Of a stretch of 64,000 bases of DNA, positions 63,979-64,000 are shown in pieces; position 1 is the first letter of the stretch, and each line of letters begins with the position of its first letter. Below the pieces are notes generated by a model, which did no database searches, was not told the DNA's origin, and saw only the letters and a list, made by a program, of their open reading frames with translations. This DNA comes from Mesorhizobium sp. YM1C-6-2. Lineage in GTDB: Bacteria > Pseudomonadota > Alphaproteobacteria > Rhizobiales > Rhizobiaceae. Where the stretch lies: assembly GCF_003666685.1 (NCBI RefSeq), contig NZ_RCIZ01000011.1, forward strand, positions 1 through 64,000, read 5' to 3'. The position numbers were made by a program, and so were the translations under genes.

Positions 63979-64000
63979 TTACTCCGCCGCCGGGCGGAAC
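63979..64000 (-). CDS. Possible C-terminal end of a gene running off the window
   Basis: On the minus strand a frame enters from the right edge and ends FRPAAE then TAA at 63979-63981, 18 bp upstream of the 80-aa gene. Only seven codons are visible, so the product cannot be named and coding status is a guess. Confidence 0.25.

Overview
This is a high-GC alphaproteobacterial chromosome segment, most likely from a Mesorhizobium-like member of the Rhizobiales. The assignment rests on gene order and family content. The block yacG-maf-infA-phosphatase-UPF0262-hisD-DUF2948 beside tRNA-Phe and murA, the zwf-pgl-edd operon, a ugpBAEC operon, DUF1488/DUF982/DUF930/DUF2948 proteins and a rhizobial-type intergenic palindrome all fit. 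No database search was possible, so the genus is an inference.

Layout. Positions 1-6564 are accessory DNA on the 3' side of tRNA-Phe(GAA). They hold an IS21-like terminus, many short proteins of unknown function, a cold-shock gene, and an XRE repressor facing a phage-like operon with two consecutive twin-arginine exported proteins. tRNA-Phe is the known integration target of the Mesorhizobium symbiosis ICE. A decamer repeat array resembling integrase arm sites lies between the island and the tRNA, but no integrase is visible. Positions 6565-15086 are core housekeeping genes on the minus strand, with a 3 kb variable islet between DUF2948 and murA (Cys-motif protein, recQ remnant, class C beta-lactamase, immunity-like orphan). 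Positions 15211-22794 hold tRNA-Thr, DUF930, GNAT, universal stress, topoisomerase IB, a DNase I-fold hydrolase broken by an in-frame stop, an exported AstE/AspA-type hydrolase and an Rrf2 regulator.

Positions 22999-27314 encode the glycerol-3-phosphate importer ugpBAEC, split after ugpB by an intergenic palindromic repeat. Positions 27325-39357 are an exopolysaccharide locus (flippase, two BioF2/CelD-like acyltransferases, JmjC/cupin-like protein, GumC/Wzz, Wzy/ligase, GT4, beta-propeller transferase, WecG). Then come proC, folD and a GlxA-type regulator whose last 33 bp are duplicated on the far side of an AraC-SDR module. Positions 44191-48177 carry a VWA protein, an MliC-like lysozyme inhibitor and an ABC-F ATPase preceded by an apparent leader-peptide attenuator. 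A VapBC pair, the Entner-Doudoroff operon zwf-pgl-edd, an ALDH-SDR-nuclease string, and putrescine genes puuA/puuB interrupted by a four-helix-bundle gene with octamer repeats follow. The right end has a GGDEF sensor split by an apparent frameshift, a receiver protein and a small conserved protein.

The most interesting signals are the ABC-F leader with a +X+ (RQR) motif and start-site hairpins (46471-46650), the 33-bp direct repeats around the AraC-SDR module (42246-44100), and the repeat-bounded four-helix-bundle gene inside the puu locus (58751-59215).
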